NCBI RefSeq assembly: GCF_963576675.1
Contig: NC_088915.1
Coordinates: forward strand, 83,771,501-83,835,500
Source: Euphorbia lathyris
Lineage: Eukaryota; Streptophyta; Magnoliopsida; Malpighiales; Euphorbiaceae
Length of the DNA stretch: 64,000 nt
Direction: 5' to 3'
Position numbers and translations under genes: made by a program. Positions within the stretch are counted from its first letter, which is position 1. Each line of letters starts with the position of its first letter. This document shows positions 1 to 10,134 of the stretch, piece after piece. Under the pieces are notes generated by a model. It was given only the letters and a program-made list of their open reading frames with translations. It had not been told where the DNA came from and searched no databases.

Positions 1-227
1 TGATTTTCCATTCTAAATCATAATATTCAAACACAAAACACATAAAACATAGATAAGAACAATATTTTTATATTATAATATAGAAAAAAATACATAAAAC
101 ATCAAAAAACGAACAAAAACACAATAAAACATAAGAGACAAACACAAAACACATAAACAAAAGAGAAACAAACACAAAACACATAATAACAAAAGTACAT
201 AAACATTAAAAACAAAAAATACATAAA
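1..227. other. A-rich, CA-repeat noncoding flank
   Basis: This is very A-rich sequence with repeated 'acataaaac' and 'aacacaaaac' words. It lies downstream of the minus-strand gene ending at 228 and probably includes its 3' UTR. I see no gene or transposon end in it. Confidence 0.5.
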
Positions 228-518
228 CTAAACATTCAGGTACTTAGGACCCAACAGGGCATCAGCGTAGTCCATCTTGGACTTCTCCAACTGCCTTTTG
301 AGGCGCCTAATTGTCCTCATGAGCCGCCTGTTTTCTTCCTTAACTGACTCCAGATGGTCAGTAATGGCATCTGCAGCAAAAGACATGGTGTGCGCCATGT
401 CCCTCATGAAGCAGATAATTTCGTCTGTGTCCCCTTCACGGAACGAATCGCTGCACGATGCTATTAGTGCTTCGAACTCAGGCAGAGGAGGTGGTGGTGG
501 TGGTGGTGGCGCTTCCAT
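228..518 (-). CDS. small proline-run / coiled-coil protein, function unknown
   Basis: This reading frame has 96 codons from the ATG at 518 (minus strand). I chose this ATG because a TATAAATA box lies about 80 bases upstream and no upstream in-frame ATG exists. The protein starts MEA and continues with eight prolines encoded by a GGT-type repeat. A helical stretch with heptad-like Leu/Ile spacing follows (around residues 45-85), rich in Glu, Arg and Lys (for example RRLMRTIRRLKRQLEKSK), which suggests a coiled coil. No catalytic motif, signal peptide or membrane segment is visible. It lies next to, and diverges from, a Mutator-like transposase remnant. It could be an accessory gene of that element, a captured fragment or a small host gene. 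I do not recognise the family. Confidence 0.45.
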   Translation of the reverse strand: MEAPPPPPPPPLPEFEALIASCSDSFREGDTDEIICFMRDMAHTMSFAADAITDHLESVKEENRRLMRTIRRLKRQLEKSKMDYADALLGPKYLNV

Positions 519-594
519 TTTTGGATAAACTAGAGTGTTTAAGAGTTTACTAGAATGAATAAAGGGACAATAACTATGAACAGACAAAGTGTCT

Positions 595-602
595 ATTTAT
601 AG
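595..602 (-). promoter_or_regulatory. TATA box of the 228-518 gene
   Basis: The minus strand reads TATAAATA about 80 bases upstream of the ATG at 518, a normal plant spacing for a TATA box, start site and short 5' UTR. Confidence 0.5.
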
Positions 603-749
603 GAGAAAGAACCGTAATATTCATGGGGAATCTCAACAGACAAGCCTCATATTTAATACTTAGAGTGATATTCGAAGAAGAGTGAAAGTCAAAGTGATCA
701 TTACCTGCATTTAATGCTCATTAACAGATCATTCTAGAAAAACGTCTTT

Positions 750-900
750 TGATCTTCTGTCGATATATGTCGACATATGATCAATATCGACAGCTATCAC
801 GAGAATGCATCGTAGATATATGTCAGATATCGATGGAGGAGTTAGTCGATATGTGCCGATAGGTGTCGATATTTATGTTGTATCGACATATATCGATGTA
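750..900. repeat. ATCGAC-rich degenerate repeats near the left MULE gene
   Basis: The words TCGATAT, TCGACATAT and TATCGAC recur through this stretch. The segment TCGATATTTATGTTGTATCG around 866-888 nearly matches part of the 32-bp tandem unit at 17288-17470 on the other side of the same Mutator-like element. A likely splice acceptor (ending TGCAG at about 1002) follows, so the repeats probably lie in the first intron of the transposase gene. Confidence 0.5.
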
Positions 901-1002
901 TCTTATAGTTTGAAATGTGTATACCATGATATGTTTCGGTAGCTTTCTTCGTTAAGTTACAAATAATATATAATTTACTTCCTTTTTTATGATAATGCAG
1001 AA

Positions 1003-2402
1003 ATATGTCCACCCCGAATACTTGTCTGTGTATGCTTTCGTGGGATGGAGAATGGAAAAAAGAGGGGCCCATGGACACAATGATATACGTTGGTGGTCAA
1101 TCGAAGGTGCTCCATTTTTCAACGCCAACTGATTATCAAACTTTGAGAGATAGAATTCACGCTTCGTTGAACGTTGATGCAACCTATTTTGACATACAAA
1201 TGGCAATGCACACAACATACGGTCCAAATAAACTTTTTGGAAGATTAGCAGACATAGTGGATGACAGTGATATTGCTGGATTTGTTGAGTTTTGTCGATG
1301 GAATAAACCCGATGTGATGCCATGTTTCTATGACTCCTCGAACAAGTGTTGCGAAAATAAGGCGACCAATTGCTGCTGAAGTACGGCGACCAAGTGTTGC
1401 GGAAGTAAGACGACCAATTGTTGCCGAAGTAAGACGACCAATTGTTGCTGAATTATGGCCACAAAATGTTGCTGAAGTAGAGGCAACCAGAATAAGTTCT
1501 TGTGTTCCCAACATAGCAATTGAGACTCATGCTCCGGCAAAACATGTCATGAATCCATATACCCAATCTCCTCTTGGGCTAGACGATATTACATTGGATC
1601 ACAATTGTGGGTACGAGAATGTAGTGAACGGGGATGATCAAGGATATGGTAATGGCTGTGATAACGATGATCATGGATATGATAACGATTACAATGGATA
1701 TGACAATGATGATCACGTATATGATAACGATGATCGCTAAAGAACCGTTTCAGAACCATCGATTGATAATGTTCAACCAAGTTTGAATGAGATTGATGAT
1801 GAAGCAAGAATGAGAAGGGAACGAATCCATTTCGGTATGTTCCACAAGTACCAGAGGAGGGAGACATTCTGATGAAAACTATAGAATCTTCAGGGGATGG
1901 TGGTTTCAAGGCGCACGATATGTTCAAAAGCAAACGAGAACTGCAAGATGCACTTGGGAGATATTCAATTGATAATATGTTCGAATGGAAGGTGCACAGA
2001 CTAAGTCTTTGTTTGAGGTCCGATGCAAACATGTTGACACATACAAGTGGCGGGCTAGAGGTGGAGTCATACTAGGTTCAGATATGTTCATGCTCTGAAG
2101 AATTGACAGTATGGACAGTCACACTTGTGATAGGGGTGGACAACTATTGCCGCATCATAGGCAAGCGGGGAAACGAATCGCAGGTATCATACTTAGTGAG
2201 AAGTTAGACATGGAGAATCGGGTGTACCGTCCAAGTCACATCATTTGGGAGATTGAAAAATTATTTTCAATCAACCTATCCTATATGCAAGCTTGGAGAG
2301 CAAGATATTGGGCGGTAGATAGCACGAGTGGTTCAGCTGAAGAATCGTACATGTTGTTACCTGACTATTGTGAGACATTGAAATTTCTTAATCCAGGTAC
2401 GG
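1003..2402 (+). pseudogene. MURA-type (Mutator-like) transposase, N-terminal half, broken
   Basis: The frame opens after a likely 3' splice site (TGCAG at about 1002). It encodes an N-terminal module (MSTPNTCLCMLSWDGEWKKE onward). A repeat-rich linker follows: AEVRRPIV units at 1354-1455, then acidic DDHGYDND-like units near 1640-1735. Next is the Mutator DNA-binding region (FKSKRELQDALGRYSIDN at about 1924-1977, KWRARGG in another frame near 2045). A segment leading toward the catalytic domain ends at about 2402. The reading frame changes at about 1330-1375, 1740-1870 and 2000-2110, so the gene is dead. The next part of the same protein resumes at 16498, beyond the Athila insertion. Transposases of this family cut and paste the element through terminal inverted repeats. 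Confidence 0.75.
1354..1455 (+). repeat. 24-bp coding tandem repeat in the transposase linker
   Basis: About four degenerate copies of a 24-base unit (GAAGTAAGACGACCAATTG core) encode AEVRRPIV-type octapeptides. The copies keep reading frame with one another, so they arose while the frame was still coding or expanded in a multiple of three. Confidence 0.7.
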
Positions 2403-2407
2403 TGACA
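2403..2407. other. target site duplication of the Athila element (left copy)
   Basis: TGACA directly precedes the 5' LTR, and the same TGACA directly follows the 3' LTR at 16498-16502. A perfect 5-base duplication is standard for LTR retrotransposons. It interrupts the Mutator transposase coding sequence. Confidence 0.9.
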
Positions 2408-3247
2408 TGATAGGGTTATTTTAACCCTATCTTTTAGCGTGATTTACGGATTAATTTTAGAAGAAATGAATAAGTTTAATTGCAAAAATAGAGTGTTTTA
2501 ATAAAATAACGAAATAAAAATAAATTCCGCACTTTCGGTTAATTTTCCTTGTATTTGATCAATTTAGAAAATAAAACGTCAAGCTAACTCGGATCTCGAG
2601 AATTGTATTTCAAGTACGAGCAAGGAGTGGAAATCTACCAAGATACGCGGGGCGCATCACTCCTCACGCGAGGCGTGAAACACTAGATCAGAAATAATTG
2701 ACTTATCCACAAGCACCATGTGGGATCTAGTCATCCATGCACGAGGCGTGTACCACCATACGCGAAGCGTGGAACATGTGTCAGAAATGATTAGCCTAAT
2801 CCTGAAAGTCAGACTTCTGTAGACACCGAGTCGGAGGACCTGTGACGAAAACCCACGATAAACGGCCAATTCGGTTGATTCCATTAATTAGAAAAATTTA
2901 AAAATAAACAGAAAAGCTTGGAGAGCCGGCACTTGAAAGCCCCGCTAGCGAATTCGGCGTCTCCTGAGTGAGGTCGGGCACGTTCAGTATTACGACAATG
3001 AGCGATAAGGCCCCGGAGGCCAAGCGTCGGCCGGTGAGCGACGAATGACGCTCCCAGCAGCGATCGTCACTCCGTAAACCACGATGCGCGGCACGTCGGG
3101 CGCCCATCCGACGTGCCGAGCGTCGGACGTCGCCCGCAGGAGGGGGGACGTCGCCCGTCGAGCGTCGAACGCGGCCTGATGCACGGTCAACGTCGCTCGA
3201 CGGCCGTTCGGCGACCGTCTGACCGTGTCATGCCTCGCCTAGCCGCT

Positions 3248-3457
3248 GTCGGGCGACGCCCGACGACGTCGGGCGGACGCCCGACGACCTTAGGCGAACA
3301 CCCAACAAGGGTTGGGCGAACGCCCAACGTGGTTGGACGAACGCACAACGTAAGTTGGGCGATCGCCCAACGCGAGTTGGGCGTCTCCCAACTCAAGTTG
3401 GGCGTTCGCCCAACCTGTTTTGGGCGTCGCCCAATTCCCGTCGGGCGACGCCCAAAA
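3248..3457. repeat. array of ten imperfect palindromes, about 21 bp each
   Basis: Ten head-to-tail units of 20-22 bp follow the pattern GTTGGGCGNNCGCCCAAC. Each unit is nearly its own reverse complement, and the outermost units carry GTCGGGCGACGCCCGAC. The block is extremely GC-rich inside an AT-rich element and ends 20 bases before a TATA box, as a U3 enhancer array would. Open frames across it on both strands (GRRP- and GVRP-like peptides) are a by-product of the repeats. Confidence 0.85.
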
Positions 3458-3464
3458 CCTTTTT

Positions 3465-3495
3465 GGGATCCGTGCCTATAAAAGGCACGGATCCC
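3465..3495 (+). promoter_or_regulatory. TATA box inside a perfect 12-bp inverted repeat
   Basis: The left arm GGGATCCGTGCC (3465-3476) and its exact reverse complement (3484-3495) enclose TATAAAA (3477-3483). Position and context suggest the core promoter of the solo LTR. The palindrome could extrude as a cruciform, or form a hairpin if transcribed. Confidence 0.75.
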
Positions 3496-5741
3496 CATGC
3501 ATTGAACGAGGGGGGATTTTTGGAGAGCTTTTCACTCTAAGACATTTTTTAGAGAGAGAAAGTGAATTTTTGGAAAAAATATTTTTTTTCCTAAAAAATC
3601 AAAAATTCCTAAAAGTTAAATATTTTACCAAAATCAAAAAAACACCAAAAACTCATAACTCGTGGAATCAACCGACTTCAGCTGTCAATACCGATCTTGA
3701 GGTATTATCCGAGAACTAGACTCGTTTTATTTATTTCTTTTATTTGTTTATTTATTTATTTCCTCTATAGTTTTTTTATTTATTTGGTTAGTTATTTATT
3801 TATCACGTTTTATTTATTATTCCGTATTTATTTAATTTTTGTCTCGTAATAAATAAACGTTTGGGTTTGTTTTGAAATAAAAAACCTCGTTTTAACATCC
3901 CAATACGAACCGTGATCCGATTTAAGGATAGTTCGGGATTAAAATGTTGTAATTATAAGTTTTGAAAATATTTCCAAATAACGTTTTGAAATAAAACATC
4001 GTTTTAGGAGTCTCCGTTATAGACTATGATCCAATTTGGGTAGTTCGGAGGTCCAAAACGAAAGAATAGATCTAATCTAAAGTGTTTGAATAAATCTGGA
4101 AAGTATATGGACTGCCGTTGATATTCTATCTTTTCTGTCACTAACAGCAGATTAGCGACGGAAGTTCCATCGGTAATCTGCTGGAATCCAAAAATTATCC
4201 TTTTAAACCCATTTTCTCAACTTTTTGGCATTTGATTCTTGTATATATAAGTATATAATTATGTAATATATTTATAAAAATTATTTTTGGGTCCTATAAC
4301 TATTAATTAGGTATTATATAGCTATTTATTTCATGTTGAAATTTAATTCATTTGGATTTAATTTTATAAAGTAATATATGTGTATATATATATAGTTTTT
4401 GGGTTATTTGGGTTATATTAGCTATTATTAGGTGAACCCATTTTAGGATAAATGATATTCTCTTATTTTGGAGTTTTACCCATTATTTTTACATAGCTCT
4501 AACTAGCACAAAGAAGATATTATATTTAGTATATCCTATTTTCATTATTATACATATACTTAATAATGTGATATAGTATCTTTTATTTGTTTTTCTTTAA
4601 ATCTATAGATATATCATTATTTTTAGTTAAAAATGTATATATATATATATATATATATATTCTTTTTCTTATTCTTTTGACATTTATGGGTATATATTTT
4701 AAATGGGTTTTACTTGGTGAATTTTGGTTTAATTGGTTCATTATTGTGATTATGTTTAAGTGAGGAGTAAATTGAGTGAAAAAGGGGAAAATAAACCACA
4801 AAAAGAGATTTTAATTTGCTTATTTAAACTTAAGTTTTCTAGAAGTTCATAATGTAAATAAAAGGCTTTCTTATCACTTTAAACCGTTTCCTAAAACATC
4901 ACGTGTTAAAACCTTAATTCGTTCCAACGACGGATTAAGCGAACCTTGTAATTAAAATTGTTTTCTCCTTGTAAATAGTGGAGTTTTGAATGGTTTTCCT
5001 AATTAAGCGGTTTTGTACAAAATAAATGGACTTGTATGCTTAACCACGTTTTTGGATTAAAACTGTTTGCTCAATGTTTTCAAACGCTCGAGTCATTCCA
5101 ACGGCGATTCGAGTGAACATCATTAACGGGGTTTTGAAACGTACCAAAATCGTTCCAATGGCGATTAAGGTATGAACCATGTACATAAACTCGTTTTTTG
5201 GGAGTGAGATTAGCGTAGATGTAATATATGATATAAAGCATAAATCACACTGTGAATAAATCAATTCTTTCTTCTCCCTCTCTCTTCTATATACTTTAAA
5301 TTTATGCAAAATGGGTGATTCTTTACTAAAATGGCTTTCAAATAACATGCTCAAAACGGTTTTCAAAGGAGAAAGAAAAGGTTTCAAATGGATTTTAAAC
5401 TTAAAGAAATATGCGATTAGTCTGTTATCGCCTAACACGCTAAGTAGGAGGTCGGTGGTTCATAACCGGACGATGTCGAGGTGCCTAGTAGCCTTTCTCC
5501 GGAAAGGAGCTAGCCTTCTCGACTCGTACCTAAGTTTCCCGAACCCTCACCGGTCTCCCGCAAGGGATCGGTGTTCATTTTCCCATTCGTGGGTGGCGAC
5601 TCTTCCATACTCCGAGCTCCGGCCCTGTCGAGCAGCTTGATTCCGCGATTGGTTGCTTTCGGTGCCAATCATAGCCTACGTCGCCATGAGGTGTCCACCC
5701 CCCGGTCCGCCCGGGCGAGGCGGTGTGCACCTTGTCTAACA
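3496..5741. other. rest of solo LTR, noncoding
   Basis: These are AT-rich R/U5-like sequences with a (TA) microsatellite at about 4633-4660 and no coding signal. Short open frames here (for example 5311-5640) show no domain and change freely between strands. A moderately GC-rich segment at 5440-5740 leads to the LTR end. Confidence 0.6.
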
Positions 5742-7171
5742 ACTGCATGGTCTCCCTGAGTCAACTATCCATACGCGGGACATACCACCTTACACGCGGG
5801 GCGTGTAAGGAAGTTCCTCAATACAAAAAGTTCAGAGACTCATTTACGCGGGGCATGCTTCAGCTATGCGCGGCGTAAAAGACCCAATTCAAGCAATAAA
5901 ATCTCAGAAACTCAAACACGCGAGGCGCATCCCAGTCTACGCGGGGCGTGTTTGAGACAACAAGATCTGGAATTGGTCCACATGCAGGAGATTTCTGACG
6001 GAATGGGCAAACACGCGGGGCGTTCCACACCCTACGCGAGGCGTATCATGGGAATTCTGCACGAAATCATGTTCCTCCATGCTTGCACCTTGTGGAATTA
6101 CAATTTTACCCCCTAGCTTGATGTGTATAAATAAGAGTGACTAGCACTCATTTCATATACTTACACTTAGACACTTGATATATTACTTATAGCATAGGCA
6201 AACTCTTGTCATTTTAGATTTTGTTTTAGGCTTTGTGTAGCTAGACTCTTTCATCTTGAGAGCTTGTTCGTTGATTCCGGCATCCCGTCAAAGTTCCGTT
6301 CTTCCTCCGTTCACCAAGCTCGAAAGCTCCACCTCTAAGTCCTAAGAGACGGCTTTGAGTCCGGTTAGCTAGTTCCGAGGGTGGACTCTTCCCTTTACAC
6401 TTGCTAATTAGCTTGTACTCATCCTATGTACTAGGCTTGGTTGTAATTCATATTTACATTCTCCATATTTATAATTTATGATTCATAATCTCTTTTTCTA
6501 TTTATGTGTTGATGTTTGTTGCTTGTTTTGATACTCGTAATTGATTATTGTGTAGGAGAACGCGATTTCCGACGCCATTCGGGCAATCTTTAGGGATTCA
6601 TATAGGTGTTGCCCTACCGGAAGTGACGCTCCGGAAACCGTAGGAATTGACAAGCCACGGAACTTACGGGCCCTAATTTCTGGTCCCAAGAATTAGACAC
6701 GCCTTGACTAGGAGCCACGTAGTCTAAGTACTTCGCGGGTCGGTCACACTACACATAGTCGTCATTGCAAGAGCAAAGCATTAACCGTATATGCATTAGG
6801 AGTCATTATTTATCATACTTGTAACTTATCGCCATCCGCATCATTTCCTAGAGTCTCGTTATATAAATTTGTCTCACCCGTGGTTAGGAGTAGTTTGTAG
6901 TTGGTCCCCATATCAACCTCAAAGTATTCACCGCTTAAATAACGTATAAAACCGAGTCGTTTAATACTTGCAATTATAAATCCCGTGGATTCGATACCCG
7001 GTCTTAACCGGATTATTACTTGATACGACGGGGTACACTTGCCTCTAAGTCGTAGCGTCTAGTAGAGATAAAGTAATTAGGAAGATCACATCCATAGCCG
7101 TAACGCACTTATCGTAATACACATTTCGTCGTCGTAGAAACTCTACCTAGGCGCTGCACGCATCAAGTTTT

Positions 7172-7189
7172 TAGCGCCGTTGCCGGGGA
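7172..7189 (+). other. primer binding site, tRNA-Asp type
   Basis: TAGCGCCGTTGCCGGGGA lies six bases after the 5' LTR. It matches the complement of the plant tRNA-Asp 3' end used by Athila elements except for one base (TAG where TGG is expected). The change would weaken priming of minus-strand DNA. Confidence 0.8.
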
Positions 7190-7323
7190 TTTATAATTTC
7201 TTGCAATATTATACAAAAACGTTTTATTGTTAGTTCAAGCATTCTTTTTGTATAAATTGTTTATATATACTTTTACTAACATCATTCTTTCTTGTTGATA
7301 TTGTATTTTATTTCATTCTTTTT

Positions 7324-8574
7324 ATGCACACCCGATCTCGGAGTGACACTCTCGTTCCTATTGATCTCGAAATTGAATGTACTCTTTGTATGATTCGGAG
7401 AGAGAAAATGACAACCCTCAACAACGAAGCTAATCAGCCCGAGGTCAACCAAAGGCCACCGGAGCAACCCGTGAATAACAACCGCAATGGTGGAGGCAAT
7501 GACATGCGCTCAATGTTGGAGATTCTTGCTCCCCATCGCCCTCAAAACCGTAACTGAATCATTGCCCCCACCATTCCGGCCGACACATATGAAATAAAGA
7601 CTAGCATGATCCAACTAATCCAACAACTTGGTCAATTCGAAGGGGAACCCCATGAAAACCCTAACAAACACCTTGATAAATTTCTTATGTGTGCCGAAAC
7701 TTCTCGGCAAAACGATGTTCCGATTGAGGCTATCCAACTAAAATTATTTCCTTTCTCTTTGACAGGACAAGCATTGGAGTGGTTGCATTCGTTAGAGGCG
7801 GGATCGATCACATCATGGGAGGAGCTTGAGAAGGAGTTCCTTTCTTACTACTTCCCGCCTTCTAAAACGGTTAAGTTGAGGAACGATATCACTTCCTTTC
7901 GGCAACTTGGATACGAGGCCCTCCATTCAGCTTGGGCTAGGTTCCGAAAGTTGCTCCGAAGCTGTCCCCACCATGATATTCCTAAGCATGATTTGGTAAG
8001 TACTTTCTACCATGGGTTAACACCCGCTAATCGTGCAACCGTTGACTCTGCTGCAGGTGGGGATTTGTTTCGAAAATCGGCAAGTGAGGCTTATGAGCTC
8101 ATCCACGAATTAGCTAGGAAAAGTGTCCAATGGCAAGAAGATTGGCTTGTCGGACCCTCGCGACATCAAACTTTTGCCGTGGAAGACGAGGCTCCCACAA
8201 TCTTCATGGTCGAAATGAATAAAAAGCTGGACGCCTTAATGGCGCAAATGAGCCTCAAGAATATAGCACAAGTCCTAGTGTACTCACATTGCGGTGGTGA
8301 CCACCACGGTAAGGATTGTCAAGCCGGAAGCCCTTTTGTCGGCGATACCGAAAGCGTAAGTTATGTAGGGGGGCAACAAAGGTATAATTCTTATTATAAC
8401 TCCTATCCTATCTCGAATGCTTATCACCACCGTAACAATAATAATAACGGATGGAGGCCTCAACACCAACACCCGAATTTGTCTAATGGTAACAAGCAGA
8501 AGGTGTTGAAGCCCCCATCCGAACTCCATAATGAGTTCGTGGAGCAAGGTTCGGGTCAATTCCCTCATGCCTAA
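7324..8574 (+). pseudogene. Athila gag, with in-frame stop
   Basis: This is the capsid-type Gag region. The frame opens at 7324 and is broken by TGA at 7555-7557, then continues in the same frame from 7606. It contains the retrotransposon-gag core with LTGQALEWLHSLEAGSITSW at about 7763-7822 and FLSYYFPPSKT nearby, typical of Athila/Tat Gag. A basic Asn- and Gln-rich stretch follows (about 8370-8510), without a clear CCHC knuckle. It ends at TAA 8572-8574, after which the same frame continues into pol. Gag forms the cytoplasmic particle in which reverse transcription occurs. Confidence 0.85.
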
Positions 8575-8616
8575 GGAGGACAAAATTTTCAACCTCCTAG
8601 CAATGCGCAAGACTCT

Positions 8617-10122
8617 ATGGTAATTGATCTTCTCAAAGAAATATCTTCCCGTCTTGCTAACAATGAAGCATTTTGCAGGGATTTGGGACGTCAAGTGGCC
8701 CAATTGAGTCGCCAACGACAAGAGAGACAACATGAGTTTCTCTCGATTAACACCGAACAAAACCCGAGACCAAAGAACCGGGAGACCGCACAAGCAATAA
8801 CTCTCCGTAGTGGTAAGGGTTTGGAACCACCGGTTCCAAAGGCGACTCCAACCGCTCCAAAGGTAAGTGACGAACCGGAAGTGGTAAGCAACCCCGGTTC
8901 GGATCCGAAACCCGCGACTTCCTCGGATAAGAATAAAAATGTATATGATCCAATTGGAGCTTACGTATCGAGGCTCCCTTTTCCGCAACGACTTAAAAAG
9001 GAAAAATTGGATCACCAATACGGCAAATTTTTGGAGATTTTTAAGAAACTTCACGTTAACATCCCGCTTGCGGAGGCATTGGAACAAATGCCTACATATG
9101 CAAAGTTTCTTAAAGAAATCCTCACCAAAAAGAGGAAGTTAGATCATAATGAAACGGTAGCGCTCACGGAGGAATGCTCCGCGATTATAACGAATAAACT
9201 CCCACCTAAACTCAAGGATTTGGGAAGTTTTTCTATCCCCTGTACGATTGGTAATGTTGAGTTTAGAAGAGCTTTATGTGATTTGGGTGCTAGTATCAAT
9301 CTAATGCCTTTATCTGTTTTTAGGAAGCTCGGCTTGGGAGAGCCAAAGCCTACCAATATGACACTCCAGTTGGCCGATAGATCCATTGCCCGGCCAAAAG
9401 GGGTTGTGGAGGATGTCTTAGTGAAAGTGGACAAGTTTATTTTCCCCGCCGATTTTGTAGTACTTGATATGGCGGAAGACGAGTCGGTACCGATCCTCCT
9501 AGGACGACCATTTCTTGCAACAGGTAGAACCCTCATTGACGTCCACGAAGGTAAGCTTATCCTATGGTTGCAAGACGAAGAGGTAGAGTTTAACGTATAC
9601 AACTCCATGAAATTCCCGTCTAATACCATGGAGGACTGTAATTTTTTAAAATCCGTAGACTCTATTGATCTTTTTGTTGAGGATTTTTGTGATAGGTCTT
9701 CTACGGGAGCCTTTTTAGAAATAGATGGTAATGAACATTTGGATGAGGAGCCATTGAACAAGCCATGTGAATACTCCTCCGAAATAGAGCAATGTCTGTT
9801 GGCAAGGAGCCGGTTCGAGGGTTTGGACCGGGATAGCAAAGCAAAGCCGAAGTCCTCTCTCGAGGAGCCTCCGACTTTGGAACTTAAACCCTTGCCTCCT
9901 AATTTAAAATATGTATTTTTACAACCTCCTAATTTCTTACCGGTTGTTATATCTTCGCTTTTGACAGTAGAAATGGAGGAAGCGTTAATTGCGGTGTTAC
10001 AAAAACACAAAGGCGCATTTGGATGGACCATTCACGACATTAAAGGGATCAGCCCCACCATTTGCACACACCGCATCTTTATGGAGGATAAAGTCAAACC
10101 CTCCGTGCAGACGCAACGATGA
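8617..10122 (+). pseudogene. Athila Gag-Pol linker and aspartic protease
   Basis: This continues the gag frame downstream of the stop at 8572-8574. The protease region (about 9230-9560) has CDLGASINLMP as its active-site motif, in which DLG replaces the usual DSG or DTG, as I recall for Athila/Tat elements. The conserved ILLGRPFL follows near 9495. Upstream lies a KLPPKLKDLGSFSIPCTIG segment typical of this group. The part ends at TGA 10120-10122, just before the reverse transcriptase. The protease would cut the polyprotein inside the particle. Confidence 0.85.
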
Positions 10123-10134
10123 CTTAACCCCAAC

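Larger units (their letters stand above)
2818..5741 (+). mobile_element. solo LTR of a second Ty3/gypsy-like family
   Basis: This insertion is absent from the Athila 3' LTR at the matching point. It begins TGTAGACACC and ends TGTCTAACA, the TG...CA-type ends of an LTR. It is flanked by ACTTC (2813-2817) and ACTGC (5742-5746), a 5-base duplication with one mismatch; the uninterrupted 3' LTR reads ACTGC. No primer site, polypurine tract or coding domain is present. It is therefore best explained as a solo LTR left by recombination between two LTRs. The family (perhaps a Tat/Ogre relative) is uncertain. Confidence 0.8.
2408..7165 (+). repeat. Athila 5' LTR (split by a solo LTR)
   Basis: It starts TGATAGGGTTATTTTAACCC, a near-palindromic end, and finishes GCACGCATCA. 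It is interrupted at 2818-5741. Both halves align base for base with the 3' LTR at 14669-16497. It contains several copies of the GC-rich word ACGCGGGGCG or ACGCGAGGCG (for example near 2645, 2661, 5793, 5938 and 6012). Confidence 0.9.

Noticed and set aside
277..528. Plus-strand frame ending in a Gly run
   Set aside because: It is the opposite strand of the proline run in the 228-518 gene, with no promoter or motif of its own.
3113..3498. Open frames on both strands with GRRPT/GVRPT-like peptides
   Set aside because: They arise from the palindromic GTTGGGCG array in the solo LTR, occur on both strands, and have no gene context.
6498..6689. Minus-strand frame repeated at 15830-16021
   Set aside because: It is the same position in the two Athila LTRs, without domain or codon signal.
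9144..10031. Long minus-strand frame inside the Athila protease region
   Set aside because: It is opposite a frame with clear protease motifs, and has no domain or start context.
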